Shown piece by piece: positions 16,929 to 26,237 of a stretch of 64,000 nt of DNA. Within the stretch, counting starts at the first letter, position 1, and each line of letters starts with the position of its first letter. This stretch comes from Planctomycetota bacterium. Its GTDB lineage: Bacteria > Planctomycetota > UBA1135 > GCA-002686595. Position numbers and translations under genes: made by a program. The notes beneath the pieces were generated by a model. That model was not told the origin of the DNA and made no database searches. It was given only the letters and a program-made list of their open reading frames with translations. The DNA is taken from NCBI GenBank assembly GCA_014238415.1, contig JABABA010000001.1, positions 305,992 through 369,991 of the forward strand, read 5' to 3'.

Positions 16929-17914
16929 ACGGTTCCCTCCTCAACCAAGGGCGCCAAAGCGCCTCGGCCAAACACATTGCTCGCGCGCACAACCAATTCT
17001 GCAAGCAATCCGAACAACAGAAAATCAACGATGGTCATTACGAACAGCGACATAATCAACAACGCAGCCTGGCCCCACTGATTTGAGAATGAAACACGTT
17101 CATCACTCCAGGCAATCATGGTCACGAACATAAGGGTCGCCAACACAAAGGGAACACTACAGAGAGCAAAGTAAATCAGCGGACTCCGCACGAATGAGCC
17201 CACCAATTGCACGGACAAGAGATCGCTCAGCACCCGGGCAGCTCGGCCGATGCCATACTTGCTGGTGCCATGAATTCTAGGTCGATGGTTGACCACCAAC
17301 TCACCGATCCGCGCCCCTGAACCCATTGCAAGGGCTGGGAGAAAACGATGTTGCTCCGCGTAAATTGGCATTCGTTCAACCAATGTGCGGCGAAAAGCCT
17401 TGAGTGTGCAACCCGTATCGTGGATTCCGGCTCCACTGACTCTGCGAATCAACAGGTTGGCAAGAATCGAAGGTGCCCGGCGCAACATCAACCCATCCTG
17501 CCGGTCACGACGCCAGCCAACTACCAGATCAAAGCCCTCTTCCAATTCGCTCACAAGACGTGGGACATCTGCTGGATCGTTTTGCAGATCCGCATCGAGG
17601 GTCACTACGATCTCTCCCCGACTCAAGTCGAAGCCAGCCGCCATTGCTGAGGTCTGGCCAAAGTTACGGCGAAAGAAAATCAGCCGCACGTGCTCAGGAT
17701 CAGCCGCGTGCAACTGGCGCAGTACCTGACGCGAGCCATCGGTACTGGAATCATCTACATAGATCACTTCCCATGAACAGCCCATGGCGCCCACATGGGT
17801 CAGTATCTCGCCGTGCAAGAGGGGCAGATTCTCGACCTCGTCGAGCACTGGCACGACAATGGAGACCTTGTGAGAGGGAGTCTCGGAATGGGACTGATCG
17901 GGAACGGCGTCCAT
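16925..17914 (-). CDS. GT2 polyprenyl-phosphate glycosyltransferase (DPM1/GtrB-like)
   Basis: A 329-residue inner-membrane glycosyltransferase. VSIVVPVLDEVENL begins the GT-A fold, YVDDSSTDGS follows, and TLDADLQNDP supplies the DXD at about residues 108-110. The acceptor region FRRNFGQTSAM and HRPRIHGTSKYG also match the family. Two transmembrane hairpins near 240-262 and 280-305 anchor it. Members move a hexose from a nucleotide sugar to polyprenyl phosphate, making donors for GT39/GT83-type enzymes. It is first in a coupled set with the DXD-less paralog and the FemAB-like gene. Sugar specificity cannot be told from sequence. Confidence 0.88.
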   Translation of the reverse strand: MDAVPDQSHSETPSHKVSIVVPVLDEVENLPLLHGEILTHVGAMGCSWEVIYVDDSSTDGSRQVLRQLHAADPEHVRLIFFRRNFGQTSAMAAGFDLSRGEIVVTLDADLQNDPADVPRLVSELEEGFDLVVGWRRDRQDGLMLRRAPSILANLLIRRVSGAGIHDTGCTLKAFRRTLVERMPIYAEQHRFLPALAMGSGARIGELVVNHRPRIHGTSKYGIGRAARVLSDLLSVQLVGSFVRSPLIYFALCSVPFVLATLMFVTMIAWSDERVSFSNQWGQAALLIMSLFVMTIVDFLLFGLLAELVVRASNVFGRGALAPLVEEGTV

Positions 17915-17931
17915 GGGCAGAGAATCCTAGC

Positions 17932-17955
17932 GGGGAAGGGTGGCTTGCCTTCCCC
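17932..17955. promoter_or_regulatory. Perfect inverted repeat in the leader of the GT2 operon
   Basis: GGGGAAGG (17932-17939) and CCTTCCCC (17948-17955) form a perfect eight-base inverted repeat with an eight-base loop. It lies 18 bases upstream of the GT2 start, in the 168-base space between divergent genes. It may be an operator or a 5' RNA hairpin. No T-run follows in either direction. Confidence 0.4.
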
Positions 17956-18082
17956 TGCTCCATCGACCGTCTGACCCCCTGCCCCTGACTGGGACAGGCA
18001 GAACCGAATCACTCCAGGAACTGCTTGTCTTTGGGTCTTCCCATGGCAGGCCCGGCCCCTGGGGGTTAGTCTTAGACAACGT

Positions 18083-19453
18083 ATGTCTCCTCAAAACCCA
18101 GATGAGGGCCCCTCAGGGGGTAGCCTGATCCTCGGCCCTGGGCCGCGAATGGCCAGCCTGGAGCCTCTTTTCAGGGCTCTAGGGGCTGAATCCGTGGTCC
18201 AGGCGACAGATCTGGGTCAGTTGCTGAAGGGGGACCTGTCAGGGCACCGACTGCTGATCGACCTGACAACCCTACCCAGCGAAGACGGAGGCATCCTGCG
18301 GCGAGTGCTCCGGGACAATCCCAACTGCAGGCTGGAGTTGATCGGTGGAGACCCCACCAGGGCCATCGTCCAGAGCCTGACGCTGCAAGACAACGGGGGT
18401 TGGAGTTCCTGGCCATTGGACACCGACCGATTGACGCTCTGGGCTCGCAGCAACCATGTTTCTGCACGCGCAGGTTCAGACTCTGAGGTTGCGCAGCCTC
18501 CGGTTCGATTCACGCCAGCCACACCTGCAGCTGGGGAGGAGGACTTACCAAGACCACCGGCGGATCCGGAGATTCAGGCCATCGAACGAATTCTGGGAGG
18601 CTCGACCCAGGAAGATGGGTCCGAAACACTGACACCCTTCGACACTCAATCAAGGGACAAGGATGCCACCCACGGGCGAAGTGAGCAGGAATCCGAATCG
18701 GGGAGCTCCGCTGGCCGCGGTGATCAAGAGGACCCTGCGTTCGGTGCTGGATTGAGTACCGAACCACAAGAGTCGAAAACCCGCCCGAGTCAATCGCCGC
18801 CCCTGCCAACCGCACACATCCCCCACTGGTATCGCGATCAGGTGGCCGACCTGGCTGATATTGCCCAGCGTCTGGACCTGGGACTTCGCCGCACCCTCGA
18901 GGCCACCGAGGAAGTAGAGAGTGAAAGCGCCCTGCGCGGACTTTCAGATGACATCTTGCGCCTTGGACAATTCACCCGCACGATTGGCTACTTGGCAGCA
19001 CCCCCGGGCCCCGATGGCTCCAGCGTGGATCTGTCAGCCCTGGCTCAGGACTTCCTGTCCAGTCTGGCACACGAAGAAGACGGAGGCCCACGCTACTTGT
19101 TCCGCTCGGCCCCGGACGCTGTGGTGCGCGCGGAAAAAAGCCTTCTGGTGCTGGCCATTGACGCAATCCTTGCGGTTGCCTCCCTGGCCGCCGGAAACAA
19201 GGGAGAGGTCAAGGTGGGAGTTTCCACTGAAGGCCAGCAGGCACTTCTTGAAGTCTCCTTCCCACCCGGTCCCCTGGCCCGACTGGAAACTGAGCGCTGG
19301 CTGGAGCCCTACGCACTGCACCGGCTCCTGCCGGGGGTAGGACCCAATGCAGTCCCCGCCGCCGCAGCCATCCTGGCCGGCCAGGGAGGGGATCTGTCCC
19401 TGTCTGCGGCTGGCGAAGAACGTTGTTTCCGCCTGGAACTGCCCCTGGCCTGA
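18083..19453 (+). CDS. Histidine-kinase-like pseudoenzyme
   Basis: A 456-residue cytoplasmic protein. Residues 14-120 look like a receiver-like alpha/beta domain without the acidic pocket. Residues 125-245 are an acidic, low-complexity linker. From about 250 a helical region (VADLADIAQRLDLGLRR) occupies the dimerisation position but lacks a phospho-histidine motif. The end (about 345-456) follows the GHKL ATPase layout, closing with ILAGQGGDLSLSAAGEERCFRLELPLA, yet the N-box Asn and the DxGxG and GxGLGL glycines are largely absent. I read it as a catalytically dead kinase descendant. It is first in a plus-strand set with a Fis-type protein and a giant TPR protein. Confidence 0.65.
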   Translation: MSPQNPDEGPSGGSLILGPGPRMASLEPLFRALGAESVVQATDLGQLLKGDLSGHRLLIDLTTLPSEDGGILRRVLRDNPNCRLELIGGDPTRAIVQSLTLQDNGGWSSWPLDTDRLTLWARSNHVSARAGSDSEVAQPPVRFTPATPAAGEEDLPRPPADPEIQAIERILGGSTQEDGSETLTPFDTQSRDKDATHGRSEQESESGSSAGRGDQEDPAFGAGLSTEPQESKTRPSQSPPLPTAHIPHWYRDQVADLADIAQRLDLGLRRTLEATEEVESESALRGLSDDILRLGQFTRTIGYLAAPPGPDGSSVDLSALAQDFLSSLAHEEDGGPRYLFRSAPDAVVRAEKSLLVLAIDAILAVASLAAGNKGEVKVGVSTEGQQALLEVSFPPGPLARLETERWLEPYALHRLLPGVGPNAVPAAAAILAGQGGDLSLSAAGEERCFRLELPLA

Positions 19454-19574
19454 AGGGCTCAGGAGGCGCCCCCTCACCCCACAGGGCCCCCCCAGGTCCA
19501 GAAATGGGACACCCCGTCCGAATTGCTGGACAGCTTGCATTCAGCCCGACCCTGGCCCATTCCGATGGCAAGGA

Positions 19575-19967
19575 ATGACCACTCCCGGAAAATCCGCTCC
19601 TCCAAACCGCAGGAAGGCGGCGTCTCTTCTGGGCAGACCTCCTATGACACAAGCAAGCCCTGCCGGATCCGGCCCTAAAAAGGAAGGTGTAATTGGCCTG
19701 GGATCGGACACTGAGAACCAGGAGTTCGAACCGATCCCGATTGCCTGGGCAACCCCCCTGCTGGCATTGCTGAGCAAGGCCCCCCTGCCACCCCTCAAGG
19801 ATGCCCTGGCGATCCCAGAGCGTCTATTGATCCTGCGCGCCCTGGACCTGTCCAGGGGCAACAAGACCGCGACCGCCGCGATGCTCGGCCTCTCCAGATC
19901 AACCCTCTACCAGAAGATGGGCAAGTACAACCTGATCGCAGAAGAATCCCGCTCCCGAGGAGCGTAG
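19575..19967 (+). CDS. Fis-type helix-turn-helix protein
   Basis: A 130-residue protein whose C-terminal 60 residues are the HTH_8 (Fis/NtrC) DNA-binding domain: PERLLILRALDLSRGNKTATAAMLGLSRSTLYQKMGKY. The N-terminal part is Pro/Ser-rich without a receiver or AAA+ domain, so it cannot activate sigma-54 promoters by itself. The ATG at 19575 is one choice; ATG 19644 would give a shorter protein of 107 residues. It follows the kinase-like gene by 121 bases and precedes the TPR gene by 31. It may compete with or assist the NtrC-type activator, which has a similar HTH. Confidence 0.75.
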   Translation: MTTPGKSAPPNRRKAASLLGRPPMTQASPAGSGPKKEGVIGLGSDTENQEFEPIPIAWATPLLALLSKAPLPPLKDALAIPERLLILRALDLSRGNKTATAAMLGLSRSTLYQKMGKYNLIAEESRSRGA

Positions 19968-19998
19968 GCTAGGTTCTGATTCACAACCAACGCACACC

Positions 19999-22900
19999 AT
20001 GAAGTGGACTTCCATCTTGGGCCTCGTGCTCGCTTTCGGCTCCCTGGGTCTTGTCGCCCGGGCGGTCTTCTCCCCCAATGACGTGGACCCTCAGCAAGTG
20101 CTGGCCCGCCTTGAGGCCGCAGTCGAGGGAGAAGTCATCGAATCTGAACCTCTGCTACGGCTGGCGGAACACGCCCTTCGTCATCCTTCCATACCGACTT
20201 CACCGCAGTTGGAAGCACGCCTCTTGGTGGCCCAGGCCGACCTTTATCGGAACCTTGAATCCTGGCAGGAAGCCCGTCTTTGCCTGGAACGTGTCAGCAT
20301 TGCAATGGATCGAGCCAGCCCTGCAGTGCAACTGCGCCTGGCGCATATCTTGAAGATGGAAAACAAGCCCGCTGAGGCCTGGCAACTCTGCGTGGAGATT
20401 CTCACCAACACCCCAAAGCACGGGGCAGCATGGGCTCTGCGGGGTTCCATCGAACACGATCAGGCCCAGGGCGAACTTGCGGAAGGGCTGCGCAACCTGA
20501 GCCTGGCCCTGGCGGGCAGGGATGCCGCCGATGCTTCCAGCATGGCCCGCGAAATCGCCATGCGTTCCTTGCGTGATCCAGCCCGCCTGCGACTCGTCAA
20601 TCAATTACGCTCGAAATTCGAAGTTGCACGCGAGGGGGTTCTGGGGGTCGCAGTCCTCGCTAGCCTGAGCGAGGCTTCGGGTTACTTCGAAGGAGCGCGC
20701 ACTTCCTATTCCAAAGCAGTAGAGGTTCTGTCGGAAGCGTCCGACAAGGACGCTTTGCGCTCGGGGCAACGCGCACTCGGAGGCCTGCTGACCCTGATGT
20801 GGGGAGCAAAGCAGGATCTGGCCACAGCAGAACTCGGCTCAATCGCGGCGCCCTTGCTCACGGGCCAGGATAGCGACGCCGCCCTTTTGGCGAGCTTGAA
20901 TGCGCTGGAGCAATTGGGGCAACTGGACCGAGCAATGGACCTGCTCAAGTCCATCGACCTGCAATCCCCTGACATCTCAATCCCCCTTGTGCAGCGAGCC
21001 ACTGAACTGGCATGGAATGCCCGTGACCATCGAGTGCTTTCCCAGTTGGCCAGTGTGCTGCGGGAACGGGGGACTCCGATCCAACGCAAGCAAGGCTCCT
21101 GGTTCGCGGCCATGAGCCTCTTCGATCGCCCCACGAGCAGTCAGGTAGAGCGCATCGACCTCGTTCGCCGCGGTCTCCGCAGCATGGAGAGCTACCTGGA
21201 GGGCAAGCGTGTGCCCCCCATCCTCAACGCCACGCCAATCCTGCTCCTGGCCGCTGCAAGAGGTTATGAAGAGCTGGAGCAGCCTGCCGACGAGATGAGG
21301 CTCCTCGCCGAAGTCACACAACTGGCACCGGATTTGGATGGAGAGGCCTGGATTCGCCTGGCAGAACTGCAACAGGCCGCCCCCGGCTCTGGCTACCGCA
21401 TTCCCTGCGAGAGCATGACCCGCGGCATGGCCCTGCTCCCAGCGCGCGCTCTTGAACTCGTCCCCGCCTGGGAGGAGCTGGGCGCCGCTTCTCTGAAGTC
21501 GGAAAACCGCTCCATGCACACAATGCGTCGCGCCTTGTCCGAAACCGGTTCCGCCTTGCGTGAATACGGCCCTGCGGCCCGATATCTGCTTGCGAGCTCC
21601 TACTTCGAGGAAGAGGACTATTCCACAAGTCAATCCCTGGCACGCCGACTGAGACTGGACTACCCGGGCCTGTTGCCTGCACTCGACCTGGAGGTAGAGG
21701 GCTTTCTTGCCAGAGGCGCCCTTGCCCAAGCAGGGCTCCTGCTGATGGAGCGCCTGGAACAAACCGGTCCCGATCCGAAGTTCAGGAGTTTTCTTGCCCG
21801 GGTGGGAAGCCAAAACCTGTCCGATGCACAATACCGTCGCCTCACCCAGTTGGACCCTGAAGGAGAAGGCCGCCGGGCAATAGCCAAGCAGTACCTGCTC
21901 CAAGACCAACCACTCGAAGCTCTGGCCGCCCTGGGAGCGCTGTCCAACCGTGCGGAAGAAACCGCCGAACACCACCTTCTTCGGGCAGAGACCCTGATTC
22001 GTCTGGGACGCCCGCAAGCCGCAAACCAGCCCGCCGCCTTGGCGGCCGCAGATCCCCAGACCAGCGGCGCAGGCTGGCTGCTGCTGATCCAATCACGAAT
22101 CGGTGGCAACCCCGTTCGCCTGTCAAAAACAGTGGGGCAGTTCCTGGAGTTGACTCTGGACGCAGAAAGCAAGATGCCTTTCCTGGAGATCATCGATACT
22201 CTCCTTGGCGCGTCACGCGCACTCGAAGCCCAACGCATCGCCCGAGCCCTGGATGGGTTGACCGAACATCGCAGTGAAGCTCTGCTCCAGCGCCTCGCCC
22301 TTTGCGACGCCCTGCTTGGCAACGATCAGGAACTCGCCGAGACCCTGGACCGCTGGGAAGCATTCCGCGATGACGGGGCAGTGGAGTGGGCGCGTTTGGT
22401 GCTCGCCATGGACAGAGGAGATTGGAGTCAGCTGCCGGATCTCGCAATGGAATTGCGCAGCACAAAGAAGTTCACGCCGGATCCCTGGCAGGAGGTAGTC
22501 CTGGCGGTCTGCGAAGAGCAACTCGCACAAGCTCTCAGCCTAGCGGAGGCTGGTCAGCAGGAGAATCCGCTCGACCCCAATTGGAGCCTGACCCTTGGAT
22601 TGTTGCAGGACCTTGAGAACCTGCCCATAGCTTTCCCCCCTCACCTGGGCGAAAGCGCAGTGCATGAACTCTTCCGCGTGCTGCATCCCACCGACGGCAC
22701 CCCCCTCGACCCACGTCGAATGCTCGGCCTTCTGGCCGCAGCCCATCTGGAAGGCTGGGGCTTGTGGGCCCTACCTCGCATAGCCAACCTCAGCGCCAAA
22801 CCGAGCCTCTGGGCGCTGATGCTGGCGGAACGAGCGCAACAGTCCCTTGGGCAGGAGAAGCGCGCCGAACAAGTACGCACATCAGTCACAAATGGGCACC

Positions 22901-24207
22901 CAACCTTCTCCCCCGCCTGGGTCCGCCGCGAACGTGAGGCGGCCAGGAAAGCCGGGGGCGACCCCTGGGCAGAACAGGTCCTCGCACTGAGGCTGGAGCG
23001 ACGCAAACTGGCAGGCCGTCAGGACCTGCAGAACGAAGCCCGCAACACTCTGGACTCGGCCCTGCTTGCCTGGGATCTGGGACAACCTGCACGGGCCCAG
23101 GTGCTGCTCTCAAAGCACCTCAAAGACAACCCCGATGAGCACCTGATGCGCTGGGTCCTGGCCCGCATCCATGCATCCAGGGGCAGATACATGCAGGCGT
23201 TGGGAGAAATGTACCGGGTCTGGCGAGAGCTCTATCCGGTGCTGCCCAGCCCGGAGGATGCTCCACGCGGGACGAGCACCAGATTCAAGTTCCATCCACC
23301 GGGCACTCCACGCACCAGGGAACTGCTGGCGCTGATCAACTCTGCAACGGGTAGAGGGCAGGGCCAGTTGCGCCCGCAAGATGCCATTTCTCTGCTGAGC
23401 AGTCTTGAAGAAGCGATCCCCCACGACCCGTTGATTCTGCTGGCGCGTACCAAGGCGGAAGCTAGCTTCGACACACCCGGCACATCGCCTGCTGCAACGC
23501 GAGCAGTGGGCGCATTGGATCTGCTGCACGAGCGCCTGGCTCTGATTGGCCTCGACCCCAGGGGAGAGCTCTCCATCGAAGATGTGTGCTCGGGTGCCGC
23601 CGAGGCATGGGGATCCTGGCTTCTGGAGATCTCCCCCGATCTGGCCAACGAATTCTTGGATCGAGAGCTGCTGCGCGCACCTGGGCGTAGCGATCTCTGG
23701 CGCCTCAACGCCCTGGCCCTGATTGCTCTCGACCAAAGAAGCGCTGCGGCGTTGCAGCTTGGCGGCCTCTGCCGAGCATCCCACGCACCAGAAGCGCAAC
23801 TGCTCATGGCCTCTTTGGAGGCCCGATCAGGAACTACCCCCAGCAAAGTGGCGGCCACCCTGGCCCCTGCGCGCGAGCACCTCAACAAGAGCCAAACCGC
23901 TCTGGCTGATTTTTCTGAAGTTTGGAGCAAATTGCAGAACGGCGACCCTTTGGGCCCCAACCTGATGATCCTCGGCCGCCTCTGGAGAGAACGCAAGACC
24001 TCTGCTGAGAACCTGGACACGGACACCCTGGGTCTGATCTATCTCTCCGCCCTCGTACATCGTAACCATGAGAGGGACATTAAAGTCCTAGGGCAGCTTT
24101 CTGCATCACTTCTACGCAACCCTAAAAACCAGAGCTACCTGCCGCCGACTATTCGAGCCATGAGCGGCCTGAGTGCAGCCTTGCAAGCGCAGCAGGGAGC
24201 CGACTAG
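19999..24207 (+). CDS. Giant TPR protein (1402 residues)
   Basis: A very long alpha-helical protein. It begins MKWTSILGLVLAFGSLGLVARAVF, a signal peptide or N-terminal anchor, so the rest is probably periplasmic. Degenerate tetratricopeptide repeats run through most of the length (for example around 68-140 and 215-330), with Ala/Leu-rich helices throughout. There is no enzyme motif. TPR proteins of this kind (PrsT) accompany exosortase A polysaccharide loci, though usually shorter (about 900 residues). It follows the kinase-like and Fis-type genes and sits between the two arms of the EPS locus. A scaffold for EPS assembly is my inference. Confidence 0.8.
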   Translation: MKWTSILGLVLAFGSLGLVARAVFSPNDVDPQQVLARLEAAVEGEVIESEPLLRLAEHALRHPSIPTSPQLEARLLVAQADLYRNLESWQEARLCLERVSIAMDRASPAVQLRLAHILKMENKPAEAWQLCVEILTNTPKHGAAWALRGSIEHDQAQGELAEGLRNLSLALAGRDAADASSMAREIAMRSLRDPARLRLVNQLRSKFEVAREGVLGVAVLASLSEASGYFEGARTSYSKAVEVLSEASDKDALRSGQRALGGLLTLMWGAKQDLATAELGSIAAPLLTGQDSDAALLASLNALEQLGQLDRAMDLLKSIDLQSPDISIPLVQRATELAWNARDHRVLSQLASVLRERGTPIQRKQGSWFAAMSLFDRPTSSQVERIDLVRRGLRSMESYLEGKRVPPILNATPILLLAAARGYEELEQPADEMRLLAEVTQLAPDLDGEAWIRLAELQQAAPGSGYRIPCESMTRGMALLPARALELVPAWEELGAASLKSENRSMHTMRRALSETGSALREYGPAARYLLASSYFEEEDYSTSQSLARRLRLDYPGLLPALDLEVEGFLARGALAQAGLLLMERLEQTGPDPKFRSFLARVGSQNLSDAQYRRLTQLDPEGEGRRAIAKQYLLQDQPLEALAALGALSNRAEETAEHHLLRAETLIRLGRPQAANQPAALAAADPQTSGAGWLLLIQSRIGGNPVRLSKTVGQFLELTLDAESKMPFLEIIDTLLGASRALEAQRIARALDGLTEHRSEALLQRLALCDALLGNDQELAETLDRWEAFRDDGAVEWARLVLAMDRGDWSQLPDLAMELRSTKKFTPDPWQEVVLAVCEEQLAQALSLAEAGQQENPLDPNWSLTLGLLQDLENLPIAFPPHLGESAVHELFRVLHPTDGTPLDPRRMLGLLAAAHLEGWGLWALPRIANLSAKPSLWALMLAERAQQSLGQEKRAEQVRTSVTNGHPTFSPAWVRREREAARKAGGDPWAEQVLALRLERRKLAGRQDLQNEARNTLDSALLAWDLGQPARAQVLLSKHLKDNPDEHLMRWVLARIHASRGRYMQALGEMYRVWRELYPVLPSPEDAPRGTSTRFKFHPPGTPRTRELLALINSATGRGQGQLRPQDAISLLSSLEEAIPHDPLILLARTKAEASFDTPGTSPAATRAVGALDLLHERLALIGLDPRGELSIEDVCSGAAEAWGSWLLEISPDLANEFLDRELLRAPGRSDLWRLNALALIALDQRSAAALQLGGLCRASHAPEAQLLMASLEARSGTTPSKVAATLAPAREHLNKSQTALADFSEVWSKLQNGDPLGPNLMILGRLWRERKTSAENLDTDTLGLIYLSALVHRNHERDIKVLGQLSASLLRNPKNQSYLPPTIRAMSGLSAALQAQQGAD

Positions 24208-24222
24208 GCCAGCATCGCAAAG

Positions 24223-25074
24223 CTATAGAAAACCAGCTCGGTTCAGCACGCTTTCCATGGTGTCACAAGGAAAACGCTTGAGGAACAGATCCAATCGGTC
24301 GAGGGTGCGCCCCAAACCCACCCGGTGACGGAAACGCTTCCCTGCAGAGACTTCCACCCGGGGTTGATCGGGATCGAATTCCCAAGGATGCAGGTAGGTA
24401 GCAGTGGCTCGCCCGCGGCGTTCAAGGCCGCCAATCATGGCGCGCTGCAAGGGCCCCGGCAGCAGCCGAAAATACCCTCCACCTCCTATGGGCCAGTTGC
24501 GCCCCAGCAAGGGATAGGTGGATACGGGGAACTCGACAATTGTGCCCTCGTTGAGTTCCACCTGGCTGATACCTGGCTCAAAGCCGGGTACCCCATAGGT
24601 TGGATGGCGAATCGGATGCACGCTGGAGTCATATCTGTAACCGCATTCCAAGAGCACGTCAAAGGCCCACCAGGTGGCGCGGGTCAAAGTGAAGGTACTG
24701 GCCCGAAAACCCCGCGGCTTTGACGCTCCTGCGGCGGCCAGAGCCTCCTCGGTGCGCTGTAGGTCAGCCCTGAGTCCCTCGGGCCCCAACTCGGCCAGGA
24801 AGCGATGGTCATAACCATGGCTGGCCACCTCATGGCCCCCGTCCAAGCAGCGTCTTACAAGGCCGGGATGACGCTCGGCGATCCACCCCAGAAAGAACAT
24901 TGTGGCCCGACTTTCGCGACGTTCCAGGAGGGCCAGAATGCGGTCCATGGCAAGTTCCACACGGCTCTCCAACCGGTCCCACTCAGCGCGCGGACAAGCC
25001 TCAGCATGATTGGCAACCTGGAACCACTCCTCCACATCGAAGGATATGGAGTGCAGGGGCTGGTTTGCACTCAT
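24223..25074 (-). CDS. Polysaccharide deacetylase (CE4; exosortase-A-locus type)
   Basis: A 283-residue CE4 enzyme expected to N-deacetylate an exopolysaccharide. FDVEEWFQ places the catalytic base D13; H86 and H90 in SHGYDH are the metal ligands; GFRASTFT and YDSSVHPIRHPTYG complete the active site. FDVEEWF with the YDSSV-P-x-x-HP-x-YG-x-P block is characteristic of the subfamily encoded beside exosortase A (TIGR03006 by recollection). There is no signal peptide, as is usual for this group. The ATG overlaps the GT4 stop (ATGA). It is the last gene of the large minus-strand EPS operon and ends 15 bases from the convergent TPR gene. Confidence 0.9.
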   Translation of the reverse strand: MSANQPLHSISFDVEEWFQVANHAEACPRAEWDRLESRVELAMDRILALLERRESRATMFFLGWIAERHPGLVRRCLDGGHEVASHGYDHRFLAELGPEGLRADLQRTEEALAAAGASKPRGFRASTFTLTRATWWAFDVLLECGYRYDSSVHPIRHPTYGVPGFEPGISQVELNEGTIVEFPVSTYPLLGRNWPIGGGGYFRLLPGPLQRAMIGGLERRGRATATYLHPWEFDPDQPRVEVSAGKRFRHRVGLGRTLDRLDLFLKRFPCDTMESVLNRAGFL

Positions 25075-26237
25075 GACAACTCTCCCAGGGCACGCTCCAC
25101 GCGGCGCACATTGCCCTTCCAGGTCAGGTTTTGATCCAAGATCGACTGGCGCGCGGCCGCCCCGAGATCAGCGCGCAGCTGAGGGTCAGCCACCAGCCGC
25201 TGGCAGGCTCCCAAGAAGGCCGCGCCATCCCCAGGGGGAAATAGCAAGGCTTCCCTCCCATGCCGCAGAACCTCTCGCAGGTTGGGCTGGTCAGGAGCAA
25301 TCACCGGCAGGCCGGCAGCCATGTACTCGTGCAGCTTGAGCGGACTGGCGTAGGGATTGATCGCTGGTACAAGGCCCAGGTCAAAGGCCGACAGGAGACC
25401 CGGAATCGCCCGGTGCAAGCGGGGACCAGCCAGATGAACACGATCAGAGACTCCCGAATCTTTCGCTTGAGCCGCCAACCCTTCCAAGGCAGGACCGCCG
25501 CCGATGATCACGAGGTGTGCATCCTTGAGCTCGCCCTGCGCCAGGGCATCAATCACCAGATCCAAACGGTGCCACTCACGCACCCAGCCAACGAAGCCCA
25601 GCACGGGTCCAGACACATTCTGCAGGCCCAAGTCCGCACGCGCAGCTTCCCGATCAGGATTGTCGTACAGATCAAGATGCACCCCATTGGGTGTCACGAC
25701 CACCCGATCGGGTTCGACCCCCATCTCGATCAGATTCTCACCCAAGACCTGAGTCACCACCAGCACCCGATCGGCACCACAAAACACCTCCTCCTCAACC
25801 CTCTGCCCCCAACGCGGAAAGCAGAGTCCACGGGTGCGACTGAGTTCCAGAACCATGGGCGAGTTGACCTCCAGAAGGAGCGGCACGCCGAGACTTCTCG
25901 CAGCCCAGAGGCCGGCCCGATTGCCAAAGGCATAGCGCTCATAGATCCCAGCGGGTTGAAACTCCCGGCCAGCACGAACGAGCCGACCCTTGGCTGGATA
26001 TGAGTACAGGTGTTCGGCTATTTCACGGGCAAAATTTGGCAGCCCCAACAAGGAGCGCAGCCCACCGGATGGATTGTCCTTGTGGAGAGCCTCCTGAGAA
26101 TCTGGAGCCTGGCTCCGGGACACCAAGGCCACCTCCCGCACCCCGTGCCCCTCTTCCTCCAGAGCCTGAATCATGGAACGGATGTGAACAGCCTGACCGT
26201 CCTCAGCCTGAGTGCGATGGTGGTAGATCAGCTTCAT
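25071..26237 (-). CDS. GT4 family glycosyltransferase
   Basis: A 388-residue cytoplasmic GT-B glycosyltransferase. It begins MKLIYHHRTQAEDGQAVHIRSM, a pattern seen in GT4 enzymes of exosortase-type EPS loci. The C-terminal nucleotide-sugar domain has VTPNGVHLD (about 186), VLGFVGWVREWHRLD (about 215) and the E-x7-E type motif NPYASPLKLHEYMAAGLPVIA (about 302-322). It would extend a lipid-linked EPS repeat unit. Both ends are coupled to neighbours by ATGA overlaps (amidotransferase upstream, deacetylase downstream). Sugar and linkage cannot be deduced. Confidence 0.88.
   Translation of the reverse strand: MKLIYHHRTQAEDGQAVHIRSMIQALEEEGHGVREVALVSRSQAPDSQEALHKDNPSGGLRSLLGLPNFAREIAEHLYSYPAKGRLVRAGREFQPAGIYERYAFGNRAGLWAARSLGVPLLLEVNSPMVLELSRTRGLCFPRWGQRVEEEVFCGADRVLVVTQVLGENLIEMGVEPDRVVVTPNGVHLDLYDNPDREAARADLGLQNVSGPVLGFVGWVREWHRLDLVIDALAQGELKDAHLVIIGGGPALEGLAAQAKDSGVSDRVHLAGPRLHRAIPGLLSAFDLGLVPAINPYASPLKLHEYMAAGLPVIAPDQPNLREVLRHGREALLFPPGDGAAFLGACQRLVADPQLRADLGAAARQSILDQNLTWKGNVRRVERALGELS

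Noticed and set aside
17915..18082. Possible sigma-54 (-24/-12) promoter
   Set aside because: TGGC and TGC elements occur in this and other spacers but none had the GG-N10-GC spacing with the flanking consensus.
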